A DNA stretch of 64,000 nt from Filosporella fistucella. Taxonomy: Eukaryota > Ascomycota > Leotiomycetes > Helotiales. The notes beneath the pieces are model-generated. The model worked only from the letters and a program-made list of their open reading frames with translations, had not been told where the DNA came from and searched no databases. The stretch spans positions 2,356,001-2,420,000 of the forward strand of contig JAQJZZ010000018.1 of NCBI GenBank assembly GCA_030077755.1. The letters run 5' to 3'. Below are positions 11,906 to 23,279 of the stretch, piece by piece; the first letter of the stretch is position 1, and the number at the start of each line of letters is the position of its first letter. The position numbers and the translations under genes are program-made.

Positions 11906-14232
11906 TTTGTTAGGTTGTTTACATTGGGCGGCGCTAGCGGATCGGATGGTTGCTAGGGGAAGCTGACCACAAGACAAAGATAAAATCACTCACGTTGCCG
12001 AACAGATCATGTCCATTTGCAGAGTGACATTCGCATTATTGTTGAATTCTGCAATTGAATTTCTGAATTTACAGTTTGTTCTTCTCAGTCTGTGTTTACC
12101 ACAACTGTTGAAACTCGCAATCTTATCGCTCTTTTGTACGCTCCTTTCACACAATTACAGGGAAATTCGCCAACCGAAGAGAAACACTTTTCTCAAAATC
12201 GCATGGAAGGATCTATTCCTGCTTATTTAATTGTTCCTAAATATCGTAACTTCTCCAGATTGCCTAGTCATTCAATATCCAGATATAAATTTCTCGAAAA
12301 ATCGGATATTCAGTCTTTCGCTTTGTTGCTCATTAGTCTGCTTGTAGAAAAGCTTACGGCCTTCTTGTTTCCCTCCCAGCGAATTACCTGCATCCAATTA
12401 AAAGATCCAGGTCTTACCGCGTACCAATACATCTATCACCCACATATCTCGTCGAGTTGTAACGCTTTTCCATTTTTCAAAAGGTAGTACAATAGAAAAT
12501 CCAGTATGTCATTGGCGTATAGAAATGAGAGCTTGATTATTGTGACAGCAGGATCAGAAAACTGTCCTTGTCCCAAAGCTCCCCGCAATTTAGCTTAGTA
12601 GAATAGTTTTTTATACTAGTATCGGTATTGGGTCTGATTTGCAATGATCCGTATGTTGTGTGTTGTTTGAGCTGACTGCCACAAGAATTCAGGTTGCATC
12701 TCAACATCTTGCCGATTCAACCCTCCTCTTATCGCCTTGGTAAATAACAATAACGTGTCATTATTGTCGATCTGTAATTTAGGAATCTGATAGAATAGCA
12801 AGCTCGTGAAAATAGTTGCGACAAGCCCGAAGACCGAGCCACGTATTGTGTTATACCAAGCTCTGACAGGAGCATCAGCAAAAATCCATTTTTGGCAACT
12901 CAACGAGACATTATCCCAGACGAGACTATACCATTAGTGATGTGTATTGAGCTTAGAGATATAGAGGATAACACGACGACGTGCTCCTGCGCCTTATCTG
13001 AAACCAAGTAACATTTGAGAATTTCTGTTGGCTAGGAGAAAGAGCAGAGAATCTCTCCCAATACTGGGCAAATGTAATTCAATAGCAAAAAAAATAAAAA
13101 ATTTACATCCTAGGGTACTATGACCTGACACTTTCTGTTGTATTACTAATAATTCTCAAATTGAGAAAATCACCTTGTGTCCAGAGAACGCCCAAGCCAG
13201 CAAACCAAAGCAGGCAACAAGGAGAAAGAAAGTATGAATAATTGTACGAAGGTAGGTATCAAGAATATCAGAACTGATGAGAGACAAATGAGAACGACAC
13301 TCAGCAAGGCATGCCTTTTTCCCCCTATCTGAATGGCTAAATTCATAGATTGCGCTATGGATAGCTTCAAAAAGAAAAAACAGTCAAAGCAATTCAAAAT
13401 TCTCGCTATTTTCTGAGACGCGCCGGAGTTTCCAGCAACTGTTGAAAAATGATAATATCCGCTATAGTTGAGACCAGGAAGGATGCTTATGTGTTCGTTC
13501 CGAATTTTCAAGACGGAATGTCTCATTTGCTAATTACACTACACACACTCCGCAAATTTGCAACGCAAACTTTCGGTAGGAAGAATATTCCTTAGGAGAG
13601 AAATAATATGCAACTTTCAAATGTGCAGATCGAATTGTACAATTCGCATGCTTCATCTCCGAATTATATGGGTCGGAAATTTTTCCTGCTTCTGACTGAT
13701 GTTCTGTTATGTGGGTTCGGAAAAAGGGATCACTTGTGATAAATAATTGAAATACATGGCAAGGAAGAACATCAGTTGATATGCTTGATAATTGAGAGGG
13801 CGAAAGTTTTCTTAAACACTGGTGATTGGTATAATGATACAGCGAAAATAACTGAGAATGGCATTATCTGAAGCCGAAGTTAAAGGCCAACTTTCCACTG
13901 ACCCCTTTAAAAAATTTGACGGTAGCAGCCCAGCCCAGCCCCCATAGCCCAGGCTTGAGCTCGGTCCAGCGCTTGCATTTGTTGATAGGAGTTGCTGAAG
14001 GGACCAACATATTTCAAGACGGAATAACAAAACAGTAAAGCAGAAAACAGGCACAAGCTGAGTTTCAATTTCATTCCTACCTGCAATTGTAATCTATATG
14101 AAGAACTAAAAGCTCCTTTTGAAAAAATTCTATCTGTTTACCTCCCTTCCGGGCCGGTGCTATTATCTTCTTGCCTGAGGCACACGTGGCTTCCCCGATT
14201 CCATCCGCTAGACAGGCGCTAGCCCCTTCGTC
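11906..14232. other. 2.3 kb AT-rich region without a secure gene
   Basis: Only weak frames are seen. On the minus strand two frames (about 13526-13170 and about 12925-12616) could be joined in phase into a product with hydrophobic stretches, but nothing in it is recognisable. The rest is AT-rich and stop-rich. Confidence 0.5.
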
Positions 14233-14382
14233 TACAAAATTTAACCAAGCTCTGTCCTTCGACCCGTCGTCTTCTCAATAAAAACTTCGTTGTCGAACGC
14301 TCATCCTCGACTTCATCCTTCATCTCTCCTCTTCATCTACATCTCCCCTCAGTCCTTTGATCTTTGATCACCAGTCGCAATC
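14233..14382 (+). promoter_or_regulatory. pyrimidine-rich promoter/leader of the ADP/ATP carrier gene
   Basis: The 150 bases before the carrier start codon are dominated by CTTC, CATC and CTCC tracts, with a short AATAAAAA stretch at about 14277. Such CT-rich leaders are common next to transcription starts of strongly expressed fungal genes. This fits a constitutive mitochondrial carrier, but the exact start site is not visible. Confidence 0.5.
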
Positions 14383-15898
14383 ATGAGCAACGAACCTCCT
14401 AAGAAGCAGTCCGTCATGGGCGTGTAAGTGTTATCTCCATCCTTCCTCGCAGCAAATTTTTGGATCGCGATCCGCATCCATCAACAACCTTCTCTCATCG
14501 CCGTTCAGCCTCAATGGAACTCAATTGGCATCAGACATTGGCTCGGACAAGCTCTGCGAATCCTGCCATCGTTTTGTCAGCTTCGTTGGGTCTCAATGGC
14601 GTTGCGAGCAAATTTTTATCCCTCAATTCATTCCGATGATCTGAAGCTGACATCACTCATTATAGCCCTCCTTTCGTTATCGATTTCTTGAGTACGTCTA
14701 CCTCTACAAACAAGTCCCAATCACTATCGCTCTCCGCGTCGATGGGGAAATGACAGATCGATGGAATATGATGGGTTTCATGAATACCATAAACTGACTC
14801 GCGATAACAGTGGGTGGTGTCTCTGCTGCCGTCTCGAAGACTGCTGCTGCTCCTATCGAGCGTGTCAAGCTCTTGATCCAAAATCAGGTATGTTTATTTT
14901 TTAATTTCGTCTGTCAATATCAATATCCTTGCCGGGTATCCGAATCGGGTTGCGCCGATCAACACATCCAGCCTATCCTTGGCTTCGTGTTTGATATCCA
15001 TTGACATATGAAAAGAAGTCCCACAATTTGTCTACAATCACTAACTTTCCCTAGGATGAGATGTTGAAGACTGGTCGTCTCGACCGAAAGTACGATGGTA
15101 TCGTTGAGTGTTTCCGCAGAACCACCGCCCAAGAAGGTGTTGCATCTCTGTGGAGAGGAAACACTGCCAACGTTATCCGATACTTCCCAACACAAGCGTT
15201 GAACTTCGCTTTCCGTGATACCTACAAGTCCATGTTCGCCTTCAAGAAGGAGCGTGATGGATATGCCAAGTGGATGGCTGGTAACTTGGCCTCCGGTGGT
15301 GTAAGTTTTCCCTCTCTTTTGGCATGTGCAAATCTAACTTTCACAGGCTGCTGGTGCCACTTCCCTCCTCTTCGTCTACTCCCTCGATTTCGCCCGTACC
15401 CGTCTTGCCAACGACAACAAGAACGCCAAGACTGGTGGTGAGCGTCAATTCAACGGCCTGGTAGATGTCTACAAGAAGACTCTCGCATCTGATGGTATCG
15501 CCGGTCTCTACCGTGGTTTCGGACCTTCCGTCGCTGGTATCGTCGTCTACCGTGGTCTTTACTTCGGTATGTACGATTCGATCAAGCCTGTTCTTTTGGT
15601 TGGATCCCTTGAGGGTAACTTCCTTGCTTCCTTCCTTCTCGGATGGACTGTCACAACTGGTGCTGGTATTGCTTCTTACCCATTGGATACTATCCGTCGT
15701 CGTATGATGATGACTTCTGGTGAGGCCGTCAAGTACAAGTCTTCCCTGGATGCCGGTCGTCAAATCATCGCAAAGGAGGGTGTCAAGTCTCTCTTCAAGG
15801 GTGCTGGTGCCAACATTCTCCGTGGTGTCGCCGGTGCTGGTGTTTTGTCCATCTACGATCAAATGCAGGTCTTGATGTTCGGAAAGGCATTCAAGTAA
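14383..15898 (+). CDS. AAC: mitochondrial ADP/ATP carrier
   Basis: Five exons: 14383-14423, 14666-14691, 14811-14887, 15055-15300 and 15347-15898, giving 313 residues, the normal size. All junctions keep frame, and a tiny 26-nt second exon encodes PPFVIDFL. Three carrier repeats are visible through the motifs [17 protein letters not shown] and [12 protein letters not shown]; the RRRMMM string is diagnostic for nucleotide exchange of ADP and ATP across the inner mitochondrial membrane. [20 protein letters not shown] opens the first repeat. No cleavable presequence is seen, as usual for carriers. The five-exon structure with introns crowded at the 5' end is typical of highly expressed ascomycete genes. 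Codon use is biased to C-ending codons compared with its neighbours, consistent with strong expression. Confidence 0.97.
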
Positions 15899-16826
15899 AC
15901 GATGTCAACTGTAGTATAGACGACGGGGTGGGAGGTAATGGGATGGTGGTCGAGAGGGTGGCGCGGCAGGTGGAAGTTGTTACAGACATCCATTGCTATG
16001 GTGTTGGAGCAGCTTGCGGTTGACATGGGAGTAGGCTTACTCTAGTCACTGCTGTACTTTATTACCTAGGCAATTCCCTGATGTGTTCCCTTTTACTTGC
16101 TGCTTTACATCTTCGCTGGATCCTTCGTTCTTTGGTCTTTTTGCATGCATGGTCAATAGATATGAAGACGGGGGGTGGTCAAAATCGAATGGAAACGTTC
16201 AATCTAAGTTGGTGCAATTTACGTGACATTGTGACAATCATTCATTGATATTTGTCCCAACAGTATATCCTCGAGCTAATGTTCCAAGATTGGATTCCAA
16301 TTCAAGTTGAGGTTGAGGGTCGAGGCAAAAAGGACAAGAACCTCCGAATTGAGCACATTCCATCCATCCTCGGAAACAACCCTGCTCCTCCCCAACTCCC
16401 ACCCCACATCTCACTGGCTGCCAACTTTTGTTCCGACCCGCCACCACGAAAAACAACACCGTTACAAGTGTAACCAACCCCAACGTCATTCTTGCACACA
16501 AATCTGTGCTGCTCTCCATGCACCGGGGCACCCGTCCATCACTTCTCGAGTCGAGTATGCATAAGTACCAGGTGGTATGCACGCGATCAGATGAAGAGGG
16601 GAATATCAGCTGATGATCCAGCTGTTCCTGGACGATGCATGGTATCTTTATGCTAGGAGCCGTTGTTTGGTAACGAGAGGTAAGTATGAGCTCATTCTTT
16701 TTCTTCAAGTAACCTTTCTTCGTTTGGTTATGGCGCTATGTCACAGTTTATCTTGTTCTTGATTGACAGTGTGCTTCTCGTCTGAGAGCTTGACAATATG
16801 CTTTTTGTTTGATTTGACTTGAGGGT
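15899..16826. other. intergenic region without a recognised gene
   Basis: This holds the 3' UTR of the carrier gene and the promoter of the next gene. The short open frames on both strands are unconvincing. Confidence 0.6.
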
Positions 16827-18884
16827 ATGCGCTCGTTATTGAATATTTTTACAATCGTTGTGGTTCTTTTGGTGGAAGGGCGAAGAGCTGGTAGGACGGA
16901 GGAGATGGGAATGGGGTTGGAGACTGAGGAAAGAGTGGCAAAGAGGGATAATGTTACATTAAAGGCCCCCATTGTGGGAGTTCCTAGTCAGCATTGGTAT
17001 GTGTCTTTTTCCTCTCGCGATTTTCTTCTATTCTACCCAAAAAATCCGAAGCAGTTATAGCTAATTGGAGAAAATAGGGAAGGAGTCGATGGCACATGGA
17101 GCACATTCGAAATCCGAGTCGGCACACCTACAAGTACTTATCGCGTCCTCCCTGCTACTTCATGGCAGGAAACCTGGGTCGTTTACGGCGCGGCCGCCAA
17201 CGTGTGCAATACCAGTGCTGGAGTACCTTCTGATTGTCAGGAAAAGAGGGGAGGTGTGTTTGATTCTGCGAAGAGTGATACTTGGGAGATGGGTGGACAG
17301 TATGATTTGGGTCTGAATCAGGGTTTGGGATATTCAGGCGTAGGACAATATGGTTTGTGTTATTCCAGAACCGGGGAACTGTAGGGCTAATTGATGGCAG
17401 GCTTTGACACTGTTGGTATTGGATACGATACTAGCCAGGGACCTACATTGAAGCATCAGATTATCTCAGAAGTCGCATCTGGTCCGTTTTGGTTTGGAAT
17501 CTTTGGAATGGGTTTTCAACCAACCAATTTCTCTGGTTATGGAAATCCTCAGGCTAGTTTTGCGGATACTCTTTATTCGAATGGCAGTATCTCAAGTATG
17601 AGTTGGGGTTATACGGCTGGGGCTTATTATCGTCTCAAGTCGGTCTTTGGAAGCATGATATTTGGTGGCTATGATGCTTCGAGGTTCACACCTAATAATG
17701 TCATCTTCACCATGACAGGAGATGTCTCGAGAGATATTGTGGTTACGATACGAAGCATTACGTCTACTACTTCCAGTGGTAAAACAACATTGATGTCCAC
17801 CCCGGAATTCGCATTTATTGATTCCACTGTCCCAGAATTATGGCTTCCTGTAACGGTTTGTCAGGCATTCGAGTCAGCCTTTGGCCTTACGCTAGACACC
17901 AAATCGAATCTTTACCTCATCAACGCTTCTACACATACTTCTCTACAAAACCTAAATCCAAATATTACAATTACACTTGGAAACCAGAAATCCGGCGGAG
18001 AAACAGTCGATTTGGTCCTCCCATACGCAGCATTCGATCTCAATATCTCTGCTCCCGCTCTCCCAAATGCATCGAGTCTCTATTTTCCTATCAGACGAGC
18101 AAGCGATGCCTCACAGTATACTCTCGGCCGCACCTTTTTACAGGAAGTATACGTCACAACCCACTACAACTCCCGCACTTTCAACGTCTCTCAAGCTATA
18201 TTCGACGACACGGTTTCTGCCCGTATCATCGCCCTGCCACCTACACTTCCAACCCCAGGCTCAACGACAAACACTACATCCAATCCCTCTTCCCCGCGTT
18301 CGGGGTCCAAGAAATCTCTCTCCGGCGGCGCAATAGCAGGAATAGTCGTCGGATCTCTTCTCTTCCTCGTGCTCCTCATAGCCCTAATATTCCTCTTCCT
18401 CCGGCGCCGCAAATCCCACAAAGCTAAATCAGCTGCAGCAGCAGAAGCAGCCAAACACCCAACTTATGAAATAGACTCCGGGCGACGCGTCGATCCCGCT
18501 GAGCAAAGCGCGTATAACGGACAAGCTAGCAAAACAACCCAGGAAGCAGATGGTGAGCAGGTAGTTGAGAAGTGGGGTGTCCCAATTATGGTGCCCCAGG
18601 AACTGGAGGCAGGTGTTCCGGGGAGGGAAAGAGAAATGAGGGTTGGAAGGACTCCAATGGCGGAGTTAGGGGAGGGGGAGGGAGGTTTGGCTGAGGTTGA
18701 GAGAGAAGGAGAAGAGAGAGAAGAGGATTTGGTTAGTCCTAATACGGGGACGATGAGGAGTGAAGGTGTATGGAGCGGGAGGGATAGACCGGTTAGTGAG
18801 GCTACTTGGAGTCCTAGTACCCCGGTGCAGAGGAGGGGGAGTAGGTTTGAGGAGAGGTGGGATGATCAGGGGTATGGCCGTTGA
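16827..18884 (+). CDS. membrane-anchored aspartic-protease homologue, probably catalytically inactive
   Basis: Three exons, 16827-16996, 17078-17352 and 17401-18884, encode about 642 residues; the second intron is only 48 nt. An N-terminal signal peptide is followed by a pepsin-like (A1) fold: TFEIRVGTPTSTYRVLPATSWQETWVV, FWFGIFGMGF, SMIFGGYDASRF and AFIDSTVPELWLP. Where active enzymes have DTGSSxxWV, this protein has PATSWQETWVV, so the first catalytic Asp is missing. The second site reads D-S-T instead of DTG or DSG. The C-terminus has a Ser-rich stalk, one transmembrane segment (AGIVVGSLLFLVLLIALIFLF) and a cytoplasmic tail of about 170 residues rich in Glu and Arg. Fungi have several such non-peptidase homologues; a surface receptor or wall-sensor role is inferred from layout only. 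The acceptor at 17400 was chosen because the earlier TAG acceptor runs into a stop. Confidence 0.85.
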
Positions 18885-19331
18885 GTTGAGTGATGAGATA
18901 TTGGGAATTTACATCATTTGGAGCATCAGGATATATAATTGATGTGGAACTGGAATATGCTGGAGTAAAATGCAAGCTGGAGTGTTCGGGTCTGGTGGGG
19001 ACTATTGAAAATGGATGAAAGGGTTGTATTATGCCTTTGTTTCCTGTACACGATATCCCTTTTGATAGAAATGTCTTTCATCTTCTCATCTTGCAACTTG
19101 CTCCAGCCAAATACCTTTGCAATTGACTCGTCTGTCCAAAAGCTGCCTTATGGATCTTTGATCAACGTTACGAAATTTCGAGAAGAAGACTGATTAGAAG
19201 TCGTTTTGGTTATGTCTCGGGCTCAATTGGATGAACATGTGTAGCATGAAATATTATTTCCCATTCGAGCTGTTGGAGGATATGACTACTTTGACTAGAC
19301 ATTACATTACGTCTCAATTCCCTAGTTCAGT
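18885..19331. other. convergent 3' flanks, no gene seen
   Basis: This lies between a plus-strand and a minus-strand gene that converge. I recognise nothing coding in it. Confidence 0.6.
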
Positions 19332-20316
19332 TCAACGGCCTCCTGCTAAGAACTGCGCCTCTATCAGTTTCCGTTTCTTACTCAAGACCAACCTATTCTC
19401 TCCCTCCTCCAATTTGATATGAGTCCACGCTTCATCCGTCATCGCCTTCGCATCCTCGCACAAAGTTTTCATGGCTATCTTTCCCTCTGCTCGACCAGCA
19501 TAAAACCAAGTGAATAGTGTCGTCCGGTTGACTTTCATCCTCCCTTCGTAGCCATCATTGTCTCGCAGTCCTCCAGTCTGAAGAACCCAGTCCGGATCAT
19601 ATGCCCACACCCACACTGGCCTTAAATTTGCTCTGAAGCTACGATACAGCTCTTCGCTCTCCGGTGTAATCAGGATTACTGGGTTTTCCAGGATCCCTTC
19701 CACAAGCTTTTTTTTCGCGCGAAATGTCTTGAAAGCTCTAAAGGGATATGTTAGTCATGATGGCTGGAAGCTGCTGTGAAAATAAAGTTTGGACTAACTC
19801 GCGAAGATCTGTGGGTTCGGTCTCCGATGCAGCTACATCTATCCACTGATGTGTCATGTTCGCAGATATCTCATCTGCGCCATGGAGAAAAAGCAATGTC
19901 TCTTTCCATCTCTCTTGAGATGTATCCAAATATTCAAGCCAAGGGATCAGTTTCGCAGAGCCGCCTTGTCGCGACTCGCTCGCCCTGATGAATGCAAAAC
20001 CCCACAGCTTCTTATTCTCTTGCAGCTTGATTACCCATCTAGGCGGCTATAAACCTTCAGAGGTTTGTTTCTGCCTCTTCAAAGCTCTCCATTCTCTTGC
20101 TTTGTCCTCGCTCATGTCTGATATATCTCTATTCAGCTTGACCTCTTCCGCGCTTAAAATGGCCTTCTCGGCCTGCTGTTTAGTGGCAGCTACTTCAGGA
20201 GGCAGATGCCATGCTCCCCTTCTCCACTCTGATTTTTCTTGGGGCGTATCAAACACATTGAATGCATTTTCGAGCAGTTCGCATTCTGGCGAAGTCAGCG
20301 AGTTTGGGTCTGTCAC
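19332..20316 (-). pseudogene. unknown protein gene interrupted by an in-frame TAG
   Basis: One minus-strand frame runs from about 20316 to 19799 and splices (donor GTTAGT at 19798, acceptor before 19737) into a second exon ending at 19332. The coding signal is good: LENAFNVFDTPQEKSEWRRG, a charged EEVKLNRDISDMSEDKAREWRALK helix, WVIKLQENKKLWGFAF, RWKETLLFLHGADEIS and RPVWVWAYDPDWVL. A TAG at 20049-20047 cuts the frame between TSEGL and PPRWVIK. No intron of usable size can remove it. The 5' start is also unclear: the first usable codon is a GTG, and no upstream ATG exon splices in phase. I therefore call it broken, though a sequence error or a strain-specific nonsense allele is possible. The family resembles uncharacterised fungal proteins; no function is assigned. 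Confidence 0.6.
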
Positions 20317-21556
20317 CGCCTTGGTTATTAGTTGTTGATGCGTGAGACGTCCTTACGTCAATCTGTCCACATTTGCAGATTCCACCTCAGCTGTGGGCCG
20401 TCGCAGGATCCTACGTCGCTCTAGATCGGTGAGAACGTTAATTCATAAACTCAGAGAAAAGGCTTTCCCATAAGTACAGTGGGTTTGATGATACAGTCAA
20501 GTGTTCGCTCGTGTTGACTTTAATCCCAATGCAACCATAGAAGCCCCTGAAATAAGCGAGGAGTATCCTGGAAAACAACCACCTCCTAGGAAGAGTTGTT
20601 CACGAGGCAAGACTGTGAAGCCACTTGATCTATCAGTAGCGAGATCAAGGTACTCTGATCCAATACTCGGGGCATGATGTTCGAACATGAGAAAGCTGTT
20701 CCACGATTATCGCGAATCCATCAAATGATATTTCAAATGCTTACTACCTGGTCCGGCTGGTGTCGTGTGAAGCCACCCGATTCCTCATGATAATTTAATT
20801 GCATGAACCATAGATTGTATAACCCTACTTCTCATCATCTAGTGGTGAGAAAATGGCGCTGAAAGTTGATGGCCACATGGTCAATGCTTCACCGTCCCAT
20901 TATTATCAAAGATGTCTCCCATTGACATAATTTGAATTGCCGAGATGATAATCCATTGCCTCTCATCTTCAATCATTTTGTGTTATAATACTATCGAATC
21001 TCAATTCGCGTGGACTCTGGTTTGCTGCTTCTTCCCGTCGATGTACAGGATTTTTATTGATACCTCCTGCTACAGATAGCTCTCAGAAATGGAAAATTTC
21101 ATACTCATAACAACTCTTTCTACAGAATTGATTCTCATCATAGAGTAAGAGCGGGAAGTACAGAGAGTTCATGTATTGCAAGTATTTAACACGTGCGAGG
21201 TCATGTGACGTTAGCAGTTCAGCATATTCCGAAGGAGAACCTCTTCGTCCACCACGATTAGTCTTCTTCAATGCGTATATTATTATGATCACCCTTGTAT
21301 TCCTGTCAGGTGAGTCGAGTGAGCGTGGTTTGGTTCGCTTGAGCAGTATACACTTTCGCTAAATTTGTACCCTTCTTGACCTCTCACTGTTTTTTGTTGT
21401 CTGATATTGTCAACTTCCTGTTGACAGCTGCAAAAGATTCTATCCACGAAGCGCTTTCACCAACAGGACGTATAGTCTCTCTTCCTTTTCATACGTAATT
21501 GTTGTGTATCACGCTCGCAGTTGTCATTTACCTCCAGCCGTACCCCACTTTCAACA
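20317..21556. other. 1.2 kb region without a secure gene
   Basis: This is the upstream side of two divergent transcription units. A minus-strand open frame at 20497-20688 contains LPREQLFLGGGCFPGYSSL but has no partner exon I can support. It may belong to a lost 5' part of the broken neighbour. Confidence 0.5.
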
Positions 21557-22837
21557 ATGCCACCTCCAACGGCAGGTTTATCATCGCCCGCTCCTATTCC
21601 ATACGCGAAGCTTCAAGAGTGTAAGCCCTCTCCAGTGTATATGCCGTAATCAAGCAAATATTACTAACATTTCTCCCAGGGAAGCAAGAAGTCAATGCCC
21701 TACACGACCCGTTTATATCCGGGATTCCTAAAATCGAGCTCCATGTCCACATCGAAGGAACACTTACACCCTCCCTCCGCTTTAAACTTGGTCAACGCAA
21801 CAATGTCCCTCTATTCTCCAAACGGTTGAACAAGACATTTGATAGCTTACCTGATTTGGAGGAAATGTATCACCTCCTCGAGCCGCGTAGTATCAAAGGT
21901 GCCAATCAGGTGTCTGCATTTTTTGATGCTTACTATGGTGGGATGGAAGTATTGCGGACGGAGCAGGATTTCTATGAACTAGCTATGGACTACTTCAAGA
22001 AAGCTTCCGAGATGAACATCAGATATTGTGAGCCGCTCTTCGATCCGCAGGCACATACCCGAAGGGGAATCGGGTTCGAGATCTTCATGGGAGGGCTGAC
22101 GAGAGCGAAGATAAATGCTGAAAGGGATTTTAATGTTTGTTATCCATGCTAGGTACTAGCATCCAATGTTTATTTACCAAGCTGATCAAGTTCTAAAGGT
22201 AAAATCGCAATGGACCATGTGTATGCTTCGCGATATGACACCCATATCAGCCATGGAACACTACGAAGCCGCTCTTCCCTATAGAGATATGATCGTTGGT
22301 ATCGGTCTTGACTCAAACGAATTCGATCGACCGCCATTACTCTTCCAAGATCTCTATCTTCGCGCTCGAGGAGATGGATTCAAACTTACATGTCACTGCG
22401 ACGTTACACAAAAAAATACACACGAGCATATCCGGCAAGTGGCTGAAGACATAGGAGGGACAGGTGGTGATCGTATCGATCATGGACTTGATGCTGCCGA
22501 AAAGCCCGAACTAGTGCATTTGATAAAAAGCAAAGAGCTAGGTGTCACGCTGTGTCCTTGGGCATATGTCAGACATCATACAGAGAAAGATCTCTTCGCA
22601 CATGTAAGAACACTTTTTGACGCAGGTATTTGCATCAATATTAGCTCCGATAGTCCTGCCTACGTAGAAAGCAATTGGATTGTACAAAATCTGAGGTTGT
22701 TGAGAATCAAAGCGGGCTTTACAGACCAAGAGATCAAGAAAATACAGATGGACTCAATAGATATGTGCTGGGCTAGAGAGGAGGTGAAGGAGGCTATCAG
22801 AAAGGAAATTGAGGAATTCTACAAGGCTACCTATTGA
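21557..22837 (+). CDS. adenosine/adenine deaminase family protein
   Basis: Three exons, 21557-21620, 21680-22134 and 22199-22837, encode 385 residues. The TIM-barrel deaminase signature is complete: IPKIELHVHIEGTLTP gives the HxH zinc pair (about residues 43 and 45), LTCHCDVTQ gives the third zinc His, RIDHGLDA the catalytic-site His, and ISSDSPAYVES the metal-binding Asp. The HCDV form, instead of HAGE of classical adenosine deaminase, points to the fungal adenine deaminase/Aah1-like branch, so purine salvage (adenine to hypoxanthine) is likely. Substrate cannot be settled from sequence, because ascomycetes carry several paralogues. WAYVRHHTEK replaces the TSN motif found near the active site in bacterial enzymes. 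The last intron lies directly after RDFN, and the next exon begins VKSQWTMCMLRD, a conserved join. Confidence 0.92.
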
Positions 22838-23279
22838 TGAATAGACTAGCATTGGCCGACGGCTTCTTGTTCCCTTCAGTATGTTTCCGTTAGTTTGGAT
22901 GATTTTATTTTTTGCATAGCGGATGAATTTGGGGAGAAAAAGTCCTTCCCCAGTTGATTTTCGGAGATATAATCAGGTCTTATTTCTGACATGGCTTTCT
23001 AAATTGCCCAACCCCGCGCGCTGAGGCGACCGACTTGTGCAATATCCTTGGTCCTTGGTAAACCCGATACACAAATTCCTGATCGTGTTAGACTTCGGCT
23101 TAAAGATAGCGGTTGAGATTGAACTTGAATAAGAGAATTCGCCTTTGCTTTTTGCTAGCGCGAAATAGTCAACAAATAACTACGCAGCGTTGACTTTTCG
23201 ATCTACTTAAGAACTCCCAGCCACACTTTGCGTCCACCACACATCCACATCAACACCAGCTTACAACACTGCCTTTGCC
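22838..23279. other. intergenic region without a recognised gene
   Basis: This is the 3' flank of the deaminase and the promoter of the F-box-like gene. I see nothing further in it. Confidence 0.6.

Noticed and set aside
12616..13526. Possible minus-strand membrane-protein gene of two exons
   Set aside because: The two frames can be joined in phase, but the intron would be about 230 nt, there is no recognisable motif, and the hydrophobic stretches are what AT-rich DNA gives by chance.
15341..15862. 173-codon minus-strand frame
   Set aside because: It is antisense to the last exon of the ADP/ATP carrier, and its Thr/Asp-rich composition is a by-product of the carrier codon bias.
20497..20688. 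Minus-strand 63-codon frame with LPREQLFLGGGCF
   Set aside because: Too short and without splice partners in phase; it may be a remnant of the broken neighbour, but I cannot support that.
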